A stretch of 64,000 nt of DNA from Flavobacterium sp. HSC-32F16 (GCF_024171645.1 NZ_JALKAC010000011.1:62001-126000), one strand, 5' to 3'. Positions 40,872 to 49,437 are shown, counted from the first letter of the stretch. Notes: generated by a model from the letters alone, not told the origin. Made by a program: numbers and translations.

Positions 40872-40908
40872 AAAATCCGATCTATTAATTAGATCGGATT
40901 TTTTATTT
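40872..40908 (+). terminator. Terminator of the porin-family gene
   Basis: AAAATCCGATCT and AGATCGGATTTT form a 12-bp stem around ATTAATT, followed by T-rich sequence. Confidence 0.92.
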
Positions 40909-41039
40909 TTACACTGTCCAATACAATTACAAAAAACAATAAACAACATCAAAATTTTCATTTAGCTTAATTGAACTTATATTTCTTATATGGCGTAAAA
41001 ATATCTAAATGTTTTAACTATCAAAATACACATTAAACC

Positions 41040-41453
41040 ATGAAAATCTGCATCATCAACGGCCCCAATTTGAATCTTTTAGGAAAACGCGAACCAGAAG
41101 TTTACGGAAGCCAGACTTTTGAAGATTATTTTGAAACGTTGAAACAAAAATTCCCAAACGTTGAACTTTCTTATTATCAAAGTAATATAGAAGGTGAATT
41201 GATTGGAAAAATTCAGGAAGTTGGTTTTTCATTTGACGGAATTATTCTTAACGCCGGAGCTTATACACATACTTCTATAGGTTTGGGCGATGCTATGAAA
41301 GCAGTCACAACTCCAGTAATCGAAGTTCATATTTCTAATACTTATGCGCGTGAAAGCTTTAGACATCAATCCTACTTATCAGGAAATGCAAAAGGCGTTA
41401 TTTTGGGCTTTGGATTAAAAAGCTACGAATTGGCAATTCAGTCCTTCTTATAA
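41040..41453 (+). CDS. aroQ: Type II 3-dehydroquinate dehydratase
   Basis: The 137-residue protein carries the type II signature INGPNLNLLGKREPEVYG (5-22, with the catalytic Tyr and Arg nearby), the substrate loop NAGAYTHTSIGLGDAM (71-86) and VEVHISNTYARESFR with the active-site His. It forms a dodecamer and converts 3-dehydroquinate to 3-dehydroshikimate in aromatic amino acid synthesis. The length is slightly below the usual 140-150 residues. It stands alone downstream of a terminator. Confidence 0.95.
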   Translation: MKICIINGPNLNLLGKREPEVYGSQTFEDYFETLKQKFPNVELSYYQSNIEGELIGKIQEVGFSFDGIILNAGAYTHTSIGLGDAMKAVTTPVIEVHISNTYARESFRHQSYLSGNAKGVILGFGLKSYELAIQSFL

Positions 41454-41576
41454 TATAATGTCATCAAAGATTTCATTTATCAGGATGATGCATTGATGAG
41501 ATCCAGATTACAATTTAACAAATTATTAATAAGCTCATTTTGAAGTTGTTTTATTTTTGTGAGAGAAACTACTTTC

Positions 41577-44066
41577 ATGAAAAACTTTACTATACTCGCC
41601 TTTTTAATTTTTTCAATTTCCAATTTTGCCCAAATCAAAGGAACTATTACCGATGAAAAGGGAAATCCTCTTCCGTTTGTTTCTATTTTTGAAGAAGGAA
41701 CTTATAGAGGAACTACTTCAAACGAACAAGGACAATATCAACTGCAGGTAAAAGAAATTGGAAAGAACAAAATCGTTTTTCAATATCTTGGATTTAAAAC
41801 CCAAAAACTAACGGTTTCTTCTGACTCGAAAACTCTCACTTTGGATGTAAAAATGCAGGAAGAAAGTTTTGCATTAAACGAAGTAGTTATAGATCCCAAA
41901 AATAATCCCGCAAATGCGATTATCAAAAATGCCATTTCAAACAGAAAGGAAAATTCTGAAAAAACAGCCCGATTTACGGCTGATTTTTATTCAAAAGGAA
42001 TTTTAAAGGTTAAAGATCTGCCTAAAAAAATATTGGGACAAAAAGTTGATCTTGGCCTGGATTTATCATCTAATTTAGATTCAACCGGAACAGGAATTTT
42101 ATATTTATCTGAAACCATTTCGAAAATTTCCTATCAAAAACCAGATAAATTAAAAGAAACGATAATCGCATCCAAAATCTCCGGAAACAATAAAGGTTTT
42201 AGTTATAATACTGCTGCATTATCGACTTATGATTTCTACGATAATACATTAGAGTTTGACATCAACCTCATCTCTCCTATTGCTAACAATGCTTTCAGTT
42301 ATTACAAGTATAAATTGGAAGGCAGTTTTTACGATGATAATAAGAATCAGATTTATAAAATTAAAGTAATCCCAAAACGCGATAAAGAACCTGTTTTTGA
42401 AGGATACCTATATATAGTAGATGACAGCTTTGCTATTTATGCCGTTGATTTAGACATTAAAGGGTATAGAGTAAAAAATGAATTTACCGAAAGCATGACT
42501 TTAAAACAAAGCTTTAGCTATAATTCAAAAAATAAAATCTGGTCAAAAAATGCACAGACACTTTCTTTTACTGCGGGTGGTTTTGGTGTAAAATTTTCAG
42601 GACAGTTTAATTACGTTTATTCCAATTATGAATTTCTTGATTCGTTTGCCAAGAAAACTTTTGGAAACGAAATTGTTGTTTTTGATTTGAATGCCAATAA
42701 AAAAGATGATTCTTACTGGAATGAAATCCGCCCAATTCCATTGACTATGGAAGAAAGCACAGATTACACAAAAAAAGACAGCCTGCAGACGATTAGAAAA
42801 TCTAAAAAATATACCGATTCTATTGATGCAAAAAATAATAAATTCAAAGTCCTGGACATCTTTGGAGGTTATGATTATAAAAACACTTTTAAAAAATACT
42901 CATTTGCATTTGACGGTTTATTAAGTCCTGCTTCTTTAAGCTTTAATACAGTTCAGGGATTTAATCTTGGAACAGGTTTTTCATTTAAAAAATGGAACGA
43001 AGAAAATGGAAAAAGCACTTCTATAGGAACTGATTTCAATTATGGTTTTTCAGATGAACGTTTGCGTGTTACAGGAGAATTCAGCCACCGATTTAACAAC
43101 ATCAATTACGCTGTAATTTCGGCTTCTGGAGGAACAAAAACGGCTCAGTTTAATAATGCCGAACCTATCAGTAAATTAGTCAATTCTGTAAGTTCTTTAT
43201 TTTTTAAGGATAACTATATGAAATTATATAATCTTGAATTTGTTCAGGTGAATTATGCTCAGGATATTGCAAATGGAGTTAATTTAAGTGCAAGAGCAGC
43301 GTACGAACAGCGAAAACCGCTTTTCAATACTACTGATTATTCTTTCTTTAAAAGAGATGATATTTATTCATCAAACAATCCGCTGGCACCAGATGATTTT
43401 AGCACGCCGGCTTTTAGTCAGCATCATTTAATGAAAGCAAATTTGAATTTCCGATTTAATTTTGGGAACAAATATATTTCAAGACCTGACGGAAGATATA
43501 ATTTTAAAGATGAGAAATATCCCACTCTTTATCTTGCCTTTGAAAAAGCTTTTGCAGCAAGCGAAAAAAATTATGAGTTTGAACGTATTGGAACCGCTGT
43601 TCAATATGATTTAAAACTAAACAATAAAGGTGTTTTGGGAATGAATTTCAAAGCAGGTAAATTCTTTAATGCCGAAAATATTTCTTTTATAGATTACAGA
43701 CATTTTAACGGAAACCAGACTCACATTGGTACAAGCGATCGTTATTTGAATGTTTTTAATTTAATGCCATATTACACAAACAGCACAAATGACAGTTATT
43801 TTGAAATGCATTTAGAACACAATGACATGGGATTTTTAATGAATAAAATTCCGCTTCTAAATCTTTTAAAATCTACGATGAATCTTGGCTTTCATTCACT
43901 GGCAATTCCGGATCGTAAACCTTACACTGAATTTACGGCTGGCTTAGATAATTTAGGTTTCGGAAAATTTAAAATATTCCGTGTAGATTATGTTCATTCT
44001 TATCAAGGCGGAATTCAGCAGAATGGTGTTGTGTTTGGATTGAAGATTTTGAATGTTCTTAATTAA
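41577..44066 (+). CDS. DUF5686 outer-membrane protein with carboxypeptidase-regulatory domain
   Basis: Starting at 41577 gives 829 residues with a signal peptide (MKNFTILAFLIFSISNFAQ). A -7 box TATTTTTG at 41552-41559 overlaps the start of the longer frame, so the later ATG is preferred. An N-terminal CarboxypepD_reg-like sandwich (about 20-105, GTITDEKGNPLPFVSIFEEG) is followed by the DUF5686 domain of about 700 residues with beta-barrel character (YNFKDEKYPTLYLAFEKAFA and a final HSYQGGIQQNGVVFGLKIL). The function is unknown; the family is specific to Bacteroidota and the protein is probably in the outer membrane. Confidence 0.88.
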   Translation: MKNFTILAFLIFSISNFAQIKGTITDEKGNPLPFVSIFEEGTYRGTTSNEQGQYQLQVKEIGKNKIVFQYLGFKTQKLTVSSDSKTLTLDVKMQEESFALNEVVIDPKNNPANAIIKNAISNRKENSEKTARFTADFYSKGILKVKDLPKKILGQKVDLGLDLSSNLDSTGTGILYLSETISKISYQKPDKLKETIIASKISGNNKGFSYNTAALSTYDFYDNTLEFDINLISPIANNAFSYYKYKLEGSFYDDNKNQIYKIKVIPKRDKEPVFEGYLYIVDDSFAIYAVDLDIKGYRVKNEFTESMTLKQSFSYNSKNKIWSKNAQTLSFTAGGFGVKFSGQFNYVYSNYEFLDSFAKKTFGNEIVVFDLNANKKDDSYWNEIRPIPLTMEESTDYTKKDSLQTIRKSKKYTDSIDAKNNKFKVLDIFGGYDYKNTFKKYSFAFDGLLSPASLSFNTVQGFNLGTGFSFKKWNEENGKSTSIGTDFNYGFSDERLRVTGEFSHRFNNINYAVISASGGTKTAQFNNAEPISKLVNSVSSLFFKDNYMKLYNLEFVQVNYAQDIANGVNLSARAAYEQRKPLFNTTDYSFFKRDDIYSSNNPLAPDDFSTPAFSQHHLMKANLNFRFNFGNKYISRPDGRYNFKDEKYPTLYLAFEKAFAASEKNYEFERIGTAVQYDLKLNNKGVLGMNFKAGKFFNAENISFIDYRHFNGNQTHIGTSDRYLNVFNLMPYYTNSTNDSYFEMHLEHNDMGFLMNKIPLLNLLKSTMNLGFHSLAIPDRKPYTEFTAGLDNLGFGKFKIFRVDYVHSYQGGIQQNGVVFGLKILNVLN

Positions 44067-44067
44067 G

Positions 44068-44099
44068 GCGCTAAGTTGCTAAGACGGTAAGATTCTAAG
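44068..44099. repeat. Octamer array NNNCTAAG, left arm
   Basis: Four units in exact register: GCGCTAAG, TTGCTAAG, ACGGTAAG, ATTCTAAG. The array begins 2 bases after the DUF5686 stop codon. Its mirror array is at 44187-44218. Confidence 0.85.
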
Positions 44100-44198
44100 T
44101 TTTTTTCACGCAGAATTAAATAAATTTAAATTTTTCTTTAACTAACTAATCTTTGTCAAAGTTTTAAACTTTGACAAAGAAAAAAACTTAGAATCTTA
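44088..44198. repeat. Nested inverted repeat between convergent genes
   Basis: The outer arms are a perfect 19-bp match: TAAGATTCTAAGTTTTTTT at 44088-44106 against its reverse complement at 44180-44198. Inside is a second perfect hairpin, CTTTGTCAAAGTTT (44151-44164) with AAACTTTGACAAAG (44166-44179). The structure can end transcription from both the DUF5686 gene and the CDF transporter gene. Confidence 0.85.
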
Positions 44199-44218
44199 GT
44201 ATCTCAGAACCTTAGAAT
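44187..44218. repeat. Octamer array CTTAGNNN, right arm
   Basis: CTTAGAAT, CTTAGTAT, CTCAGAAC and CTTAGAAT follow in exact 8-base register, the reverse complement of the family on the other side of the inverted repeat. The array ends 2 bases before the CDF stop codon. Confidence 0.85.
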
Positions 44219-44220
44219 CT

Positions 44221-45099
44221 TTAACAATGATAATCATCTGGTTCAATATGAATCAAAACATTTCCTAACTGCGGAATTTTCTCTTTTAAAGTATCTTGCA
44301 GTTTATGTGATAAATCATGTCCCTCTTTTACCGAAATTTTAGCCGAAACAATCGCATGAAGATCTACGTGATAGCGCATCCCGGCTTTTCTTATAAAACA
44401 TTTTTCTGTGCCAAGAATTCCCGGCACTGTCAAAGCTTTTACACGAATTTCTTCTACTAAATCATCGTTTAGGTTTTCGTCCATGATTTCTCCAAGTGCA
44501 GGCCTAAAGATTTTATAACTGTTGTATAAAATAAAAAACGCTGCAAAAAGCGCTGCCCAATCATCTGCCGATTCGTAGCCTTTTCCCATAATCAAGGCAA
44601 TCGAAATTCCAATAAATGCTGCAACAGAAGTTATGGCGTCACTTCGATGGTGCCACGCGTCGGCTGCCAACGAGGAACTGTTTGTTTGTTTGCTTCGTTT
44701 CATAACCAAACGAAACGAATATTCTTTCCAGATAATAATCGCACCTAAAACATATAAGGTCCATGATTTTGGTAAATCGTGCGAAGTATTAATATTGGCA
44801 ATACTTTCGTAACCAATAATAGTTGCCGAAGTAATTAAAAAACCAACAACCAAAAAGGTTATTAAAGGTTCTGCACGACCGTGACCATAAGGATGGTTTT
44901 CATCGGCAGGTTTATTAGAATATTTAATTCCGAATAAAACCAGACAGGACGAAAATATATCCGTAGTCGATTCGATCGCATCGGCAATCAAGGCATATGA
45001 ATTGCCAAAAAAACCTGCGAGACCTTTTACAAGGGCCAGGCAGGTATTTCCAACTATACTAAAGATAGTAGCTTTTACAGCTTTTTGTTCGTTTGTCAT
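44221..45099 (-). CDS. Cation diffusion facilitator (CDF) family transporter
   Basis: The 292-residue protein has six transmembrane helices (about 12-200) and a C-terminal cytoplasmic domain (about 205-290). The metal site of the family is visible in helix 2 as ALIADAIESTTD (about 36-47, DxxxD) and in helix 5 as ADAWHHRSDA (about 146-155, HxxxD). The HPYGHGRAEPL loop (about 69-79) is a CDF hallmark. It exports divalent cations such as Zn, Fe, Co or Mn by proton antiport; the metal is not specified by sequence. Confidence 0.93.
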   Translation of the reverse strand: MTNEQKAVKATIFSIVGNTCLALVKGLAGFFGNSYALIADAIESTTDIFSSCLVLFGIKYSNKPADENHPYGHGRAEPLITFLVVGFLITSATIIGYESIANINTSHDLPKSWTLYVLGAIIIWKEYSFRLVMKRSKQTNSSSLAADAWHHRSDAITSVAAFIGISIALIMGKGYESADDWAALFAAFFILYNSYKIFRPALGEIMDENLNDDLVEEIRVKALTVPGILGTEKCFIRKAGMRYHVDLHAIVSAKISVKEGHDLSHKLQDTLKEKIPQLGNVLIHIEPDDYHC

Positions 45100-45185
45100 T
45101 TAGACTATTTTTTCGCCGTGAATTAACGAATTTAAATCTTCCAAAAATTATCAAATTCATTCGTGAATTCGCGTCTAACTTTTTA
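45100..45185. repeat. Inverted-repeat element with GTGAATT-ACGAATT arms
   Basis: CCGTGAATTAACGAATTT (left arm from about 45117) faces AAATTCATTCGTGAATTCGC (right arm, about 45153-45172), with TAGAC/GTCTA at the outer ends. Variants of the same motif occur at 19872-19887 and 47704-47815. It lies between the CDF and murA genes. Confidence 0.55.
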
Positions 45186-46499
45186 TTACGCTCTCACGAT
45201 TTTTGCGCCAATTGCTCTTAAACGCTCGTCGATACGCTCATATCCACGGTCAATTTGTTCGATATTTTGAATTGTACTTGTTCCTTTTGCAGAAAGTGCA
45301 GCAATTAATAATGAAATCCCAGCACGAATATCAGGAGAAGACATTGTAGTTGCTTTTAATTGAGATTCAAAATTATGTCCCATAACCACAGCTCTGTGCG
45401 GGTCACATAACATGATTTTTGCTCCCATATCGATTAATTTGTCTACGAAGAACAAACGGCTTTCGAACATTTTTTGATGAATTAAAACATCTCCTTTTGC
45501 CTGCGTTGCCACAACCAAAACGATACTTAATAAGTCAGGTGTAAATCCTGGCCAAGGTGCATCGGCAATTGTTAAGATAGATCCGTCAATATCTGTTTTT
45601 ACTTCATATCCGTCTTTGTGAGCCGGAATATAAATATCATCGTTACGTTTTTCGATTGTAATTCCTAATTTTCTGAAAGTATTCGGAATCAAACCTAAAT
45701 TCTCCCAGCTTACATTTTTGATCGTGATTTCGCTTTTTGTCATAGCCGCAAGACCAATCCAAGAACCAATTTCGATCATATCAGGAAGGATTGTGTGCTC
45801 GCATCCGCCAAGGCTTTCAACACCTTCAATAGTCAATAAGTTAGATCCAACTCCAGTGATTTTTGCTCCCATAGAGTTCAGCATCTTGCATAATTGCTGT
45901 AAGTAAGGCTCACAGGCAGCATTATAAACTGTAGTTGTTCCTTTTGCTAAAACCGCAGCCATTACAATATTTGCAGTTCCGGTTACAGAAGCTTCGTCAA
46001 GAAGCATATCTGTTCCTTTAAGACCTTCTTTTGGAGATTCCACTCCGTAAAAATGATCTTCTCTGTTGTATCTGAATTTTGCTCCAAGGTTAATAAAACC
46101 TTCAAAGTGAGTATCTAATCTACGACGGCCAATTTTGTCTCCACCCGGTTTTGGAATATATCCTTTTCCAAAACGAGCTAAAAGAGGTCCAACAATCATA
46201 ATAGAACCACGAAGTGCCCCGCCTTCTTTTTTGAAAGCTTCTGTTTCTAAATACCCCACATTAACCTCATCGGATTGGAAGGTAATAGAACCTGGTTCGT
46301 TACGTTGAATTTTAACACCTAAATTACCCAGTAAAGTGATTAATTTATTGATGTCAATAATATCGGGAATATTATTAATTTTTACTTTATCCCCCGTTAG
46401 AAGCACGGCACATAAAATTTGTAATGCCTCGTTTTTTGCTCCTTGCGGAGTGATTTCACCCTTTAAAGGAGTTCCTCCTTCGATTTTAAAAATTCCCAT
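45186..46499 (-). CDS. murA: UDP-N-acetylglucosamine 1-carboxyvinyltransferase with Asp at the fosfomycin-target position
   Basis: The 437-residue enzyme adds enolpyruvate to UDP-GlcNAc, the first committed step of peptidoglycan synthesis. The substrate Lys is in QGAKNEAL (about 19-26), the conserved Arg in ALRGSIMIVGPLLARFG, and the catalytic loop is PKPGGDKIGRRRLD (117-130). In E. coli this loop has Cys115; here it is Asp121 (GAC read on the minus strand, 46137-46139). DAPWPGFTPDLLSI carries the general-base Asp. Cys-to-Asp at this site is known to give fosfomycin resistance in other MurA enzymes. The gene is last in an operon with DUF493 and DUF4290 genes. Confidence 0.97.
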   Translation of the reverse strand: MGIFKIEGGTPLKGEITPQGAKNEALQILCAVLLTGDKVKINNIPDIIDINKLITLLGNLGVKIQRNEPGSITFQSDEVNVGYLETEAFKKEGGALRGSIMIVGPLLARFGKGYIPKPGGDKIGRRRLDTHFEGFINLGAKFRYNREDHFYGVESPKEGLKGTDMLLDEASVTGTANIVMAAVLAKGTTTVYNAACEPYLQQLCKMLNSMGAKITGVGSNLLTIEGVESLGGCEHTILPDMIEIGSWIGLAAMTKSEITIKNVSWENLGLIPNTFRKLGITIEKRNDDIYIPAHKDGYEVKTDIDGSILTIADAPWPGFTPDLLSIVLVVATQAKGDVLIHQKMFESRLFFVDKLIDMGAKIMLCDPHRAVVMGHNFESQLKATTMSSPDIRAGISLLIAALSAKGTSTIQNIEQIDRGYERIDERLRAIGAKIVRA

Positions 46500-46512
46500 A
46501 GATCTTTTTTAG

Positions 46513-46583
46513 GTTCTAAGGTTCTGAGATCCTAAGGTTTTGAGCTAAAATCTTAGCATCTTAGTAACTTAGCATCTTGGTCC
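46513..46583. repeat. Octamer array with inverted arms, CTAAG family
   Basis: GTTCTAAG, GTTCTGAG, ATCCTAAG, GTTTTGAG, then CTAAAAT as spacer, then CTTAGCAT, CTTAGTAA, CTTAGCAT, CTTGGTCC. Register is exactly 8 bases on each side. It lies inside the DUF493-DUF4290-murA operon, in the 89-base gap before murA. Confidence 0.85.
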
Positions 46584-46588
46584 CTTTT

Positions 46589-47308
46589 TTATTTCTGATT
46601 ATTGTTTTTTTGAAAGTTTTTTGGCTTAATGCCTTTATTGTTTTTGTTATTTTGAATCTTGGCTTGTCCAACAGGAGTTGTTTTGTTTGACATACGTTTA
46701 TTAGTACGCATCAAATCTGTTGTATTCAACAGTTCTTCTGTACTATGCAGTAAATTTATTTTTCCTCCGGACAATTCAAATAAATGTTCAAAAATCACAT
46801 CATCTTTTACAGTGTCTTTGTTCCAGCTCAAAAATGATTTTTTCATGTGGTTGGCAATAACCATTACCAATGCATTTTTCATTTCGCCATCTTCCCATTT
46901 GTTAGCCACATCAATCATATATTTGATGTTGTTTCCATAAAACCTGTATTTTGGAAAGTTCTGTGGATACTGTAAAACATCTGGTTTTAATTCTAAAACC
47001 TCTCTTGATGGAATTGGGTAAGGAGACTCAACGTTTAATTTAAAATCAGACATTATAAAAAGCTGATCCCATAATTTATGCTGAAAATCCGGTACATCTC
47101 GCAAATGCGGATTCAAACTTCCCATAACCTGAATGATATATTTCGCAGCTTTGTTGCGTGTTTCATCATCTTCGATTGCAGTAGCCTGGTCAATCAGTTT
47201 TTGTAAATGACGACCGTATTCCGGAATAATCAAACGTTGTCTTTCAGAATTGTATTCTAAGTTAAAAACAACATCGTTTGCGACTTCTTTTTTATATTTT
47301 TCGATCAT
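46589..47308 (-). CDS. DUF4290 domain-containing protein
   Basis: The 239-residue soluble protein has the DUF4290 features: LEYNSERQRLIIPEYGRHLQ (about 17-36), AAKYIIQVMGSLNPHLRDVP and a WDQLFIMSDF segment. The C-terminal 40 residues are basic and low-complexity (KTTPVGQAKIQNNKNNKGIK). The family is conserved in Bacteroidota next to murA and has no known function. It follows the DUF493 gene after 3 bases. Confidence 0.9.
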   Translation of the reverse strand: MIEKYKKEVANDVVFNLEYNSERQRLIIPEYGRHLQKLIDQATAIEDDETRNKAAKYIIQVMGSLNPHLRDVPDFQHKLWDQLFIMSDFKLNVESPYPIPSREVLELKPDVLQYPQNFPKYRFYGNNIKYMIDVANKWEDGEMKNALVMVIANHMKKSFLSWNKDTVKDDVIFEHLFELSGGKINLLHSTEELLNTTDLMRTNKRMSNKTTPVGQAKIQNNKNNKGIKPKNFQKNNNQK

Positions 47309-47311
47309 AAG

Positions 47312-47608
47312 TTATAATGAAACTATACCTTCAATTGTAGATACTTCTTTATATTTAGCAATCACCTCGTCTGAGCTGTGCATGGTAACATCTACAGAAA
47401 CACTGGTAAATTTACCCGTTTTAGATTTTGTTGTTTTAATAACTGCCCCCATACTGTCAAAAGCTTTTTCAACACGCTCAACATTATCGGATACAGATGG
47501 CACAATGAATTTGTACAAGTATTCTGCTGGCCAAGTATTTGCGTTATCAAGCTCCACTTTTAATCTTTCGTAAAATTCGGCTGTATTTTTTTCTTTATCG
47601 TTCTCCAT
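47312..47608 (-). CDS. DUF493 (YbeD-like) protein
   Basis: The 98-residue protein matches the YbeD/DUF493 fold: YLYKFIVPSVSDNVERVEKA (about 31-50) then TKSKTGKFTSVSVDVTMHSS and the C-terminal SSDEVIAKYKEVSTIEGIVS. This small ferredoxin-like fold is often regulatory. It is first in the three-gene operon that ends with murA. Confidence 0.9.
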   Translation of the reverse strand: MENDKEKNTAEFYERLKVELDNANTWPAEYLYKFIVPSVSDNVERVEKAFDSMGAVIKTTKSKTGKFTSVSVDVTMHSSDEVIAKYKEVSTIEGIVSL

Positions 47609-47640
47609 TCGTAATTAAAAATAAACGCAAATATACGCTT

Positions 47641-47680
47641 TTGATTTCAGATTTTAGATTTTAGATTTTAGATTTTTTTC
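47641..47680. repeat. Heptamer tract (ATTTTAG)
   Basis: ATTTTAG is repeated three times in tandem after a TTTCAG variant, in the gap upstream of the DUF493 gene. A degenerate copy in the same register is present at 11943-11970. Confidence 0.65.
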
Positions 47681-47892
47681 ATTGGAGAAACAGTAGATTT
47701 TTTACCACGAATTTTACGAATTTTCACTAATTATTTTACTGTAAAGCTCTTCATTAAATTTCACTAACTTTTGATTCATTTTTAAATTAAAATTTGTCGA
47801 AATTCGTGAAATTCGCTGCAAACCTTTATATTTGAAACACTTTGCTCCCAAAGCCTTGGGATCCCGACTTTTCGAGACTAAATCACATTATA

Positions 47893-48804
47893 ATGAAAAA
47901 AATCCTTTTACTTTTTATAGCACTTACATTAAACAACATTCAGGCACAAGAAGTCAAAACCTTAACTTATTTCCAAAACGACACTTTAAAATTGGATTTA
48001 GATTTATATCTGCCAAAGAAAAAATCTAACGAAAAAATCCCCGTTATTATGTTTGCTTTTGGAGGCGGATTTTCCGGCGGAGAGCGTACAAGCGAAAAAG
48101 AGTTTGGAAAATTTATGGCCGAAAACGGCTATGCGATTGCCAGTATTTCGTACAGTTTATATATGAAAGGAAAAGATTTTGGCTGTAAAGGTACTTTAAC
48201 CGAAAAAATAAAGGCCATTCAAATTGGCGTGAGCGATATGTGGCAGGCAACTGGATATTTAATAGAAAACGCTGCTAAATATAATTTAGATACTTCAAAA
48301 ATCTTTATTTCCGGAATTAGCGCGGGTGCCGAAATTGGTTTTCATGCCTCATTTTGGGATTATAAACTCATGAATATGTATAAAAGCAATCTGCCTGAAA
48401 ACTTTAAATATACTGGCTTCATTGGAGGTTCGGGAGCAATTCAGGATATTAATTTGATTACCAAAGAAAAAGCAGTTCCGATGTTATTAGCACATGGAAG
48501 CAATGACGATACGGTTCCGTACGCAGCAGGTTCGCATCGCTCCTGTCCGACAAATGCTTCGGGCTGGCTGATTTTGTTTGGGTCTTACGCCGTTTACAAT
48601 CACATGCAGGATTTACATAAAGACATTGAACTCATTACTTTCTGCGGAGGCGGACATGAATTTTCCGGTTATCTTTTTCATGAAGGACAACAATATGTTC
48701 TCAATTTTGTAAATGATGTTTTGAAAGGAAAGAAATTCCAATCACATTTGATTGTGCCTTCTAAGAAAGGTGGAAGTTCTGGGAAATATTTGTTTTGTGA
48801 GTGA
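47893..48804 (+). CDS. Alpha/beta-hydrolase, carboxylesterase-like, exported
   Basis: Starting at the ATG at 47893 gives 303 residues with a signal peptide (MKKILLLFIALTLNNIQAQ). A -7 box TATATTTG at about 47828 lies just before the longer frame's ATG at 47842, but only the later start gives a signal peptide. FAFGGGFSGGERT is the HGGG-like oxyanion region, GISAGAEIG carries the nucleophile Ser (about 140-148), AHGSNDDTVPY the acid and CGGGHEFSG the His. It resembles BD-FAE type esterases. The substrate is unknown. Confidence 0.85.
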   Translation: MKKILLLFIALTLNNIQAQEVKTLTYFQNDTLKLDLDLYLPKKKSNEKIPVIMFAFGGGFSGGERTSEKEFGKFMAENGYAIASISYSLYMKGKDFGCKGTLTEKIKAIQIGVSDMWQATGYLIENAAKYNLDTSKIFISGISAGAEIGFHASFWDYKLMNMYKSNLPENFKYTGFIGGSGAIQDINLITKEKAVPMLLAHGSNDDTVPYAAGSHRSCPTNASGWLILFGSYAVYNHMQDLHKDIELITFCGGGHEFSGYLFHEGQQYVLNFVNDVLKGKKFQSHLIVPSKKGGSSGKYLFCE

Positions 48805-48813
48805 TGTAAGAAT

Positions 48814-49437
48814 ATGAAAGTAGATTATAAAAATTTCGAAGTTGAAGTTCTTGATGATCCAAATTATACTTTGGCTTCAACAGATAATTTACGCAAATAT
48901 CAAAAAGTTTTTTATGATGAAAAACATTCAGAGGACCGATTTGATTTTACCATCAAACATGCTATTATCATTAAAGAAAATGAAACCGAAATCTCAAGTG
49001 CTCTAATATGTGAATTTGGCGGCGCAACAGGAATATCTGATAATTCTTTTTTTATTGAAGACTATAAAATATGGATCCTTGTCTGCAATAAAATTTATTG
49101 TTTAGAAATACCTTCACTCAATTTAATTTGGCAGAAAGAATTAGATTCTTTTACAAATTTCCGAATGTATAAACTTGAAAACGATTTTATAATTCATGGA
49201 GAATTAGAAATATTTAGAATTACAAAAGAAGGAGACGTAATTTGGAGTTTTGGAGGCAGAGATATTTGGATAAATGCTCAAGGTAAAAATGAATTCGTTA
49301 TAGAAAACAATACAATACGATTATTTGATTTTGAATCTAATGAATATGTTCTTGATTTTTATGGAAATGTAATAGAAGATAATCCAAGAACAGTACCAAC
49401 AGAAATTAAAAAAAGGTGGTGGCAAATATTTAGCTAA
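48814..49437 (+). CDS. Hypothetical beta-rich protein
   Basis: I do not recognise the family. The 207 residues have no signal peptide or transmembrane segment. The pattern is a series of short strands reminiscent of propeller blades (KIYCLEIPSLNLIWQKELDS, ELEIFRITKEGDVIWSFGGR), with many aromatic residues, ending KKRWWQIFS. It starts 9 bases after the esterase stop codon and may be co-transcribed with it. A protein-binding role is possible, but nothing in the sequence proves it. Confidence 0.6.
   Translation: MKVDYKNFEVEVLDDPNYTLASTDNLRKYQKVFYDEKHSEDRFDFTIKHAIIIKENETEISSALICEFGGATGISDNSFFIEDYKIWILVCNKIYCLEIPSLNLIWQKELDSFTNFRMYKLENDFIIHGELEIFRITKEGDVIWSFGGRDIWINAQGKNEFVIENNTIRLFDFESNEYVLDFYGNVIEDNPRTVPTEIKKRWWQIFS

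Noticed and set aside
44151..44179. Replication terminus or dif-like site
   Set aside because: The hairpin is a perfect inverted repeat with T/A flanks, as expected for a terminator. It does not match the XerCD dif arrangement.
48814..49437. Immunity or toxin protein
   Set aside because: The strand pattern is suggestive of a beta-propeller, but no toxin partner, secretion domain or known immunity motif is seen.
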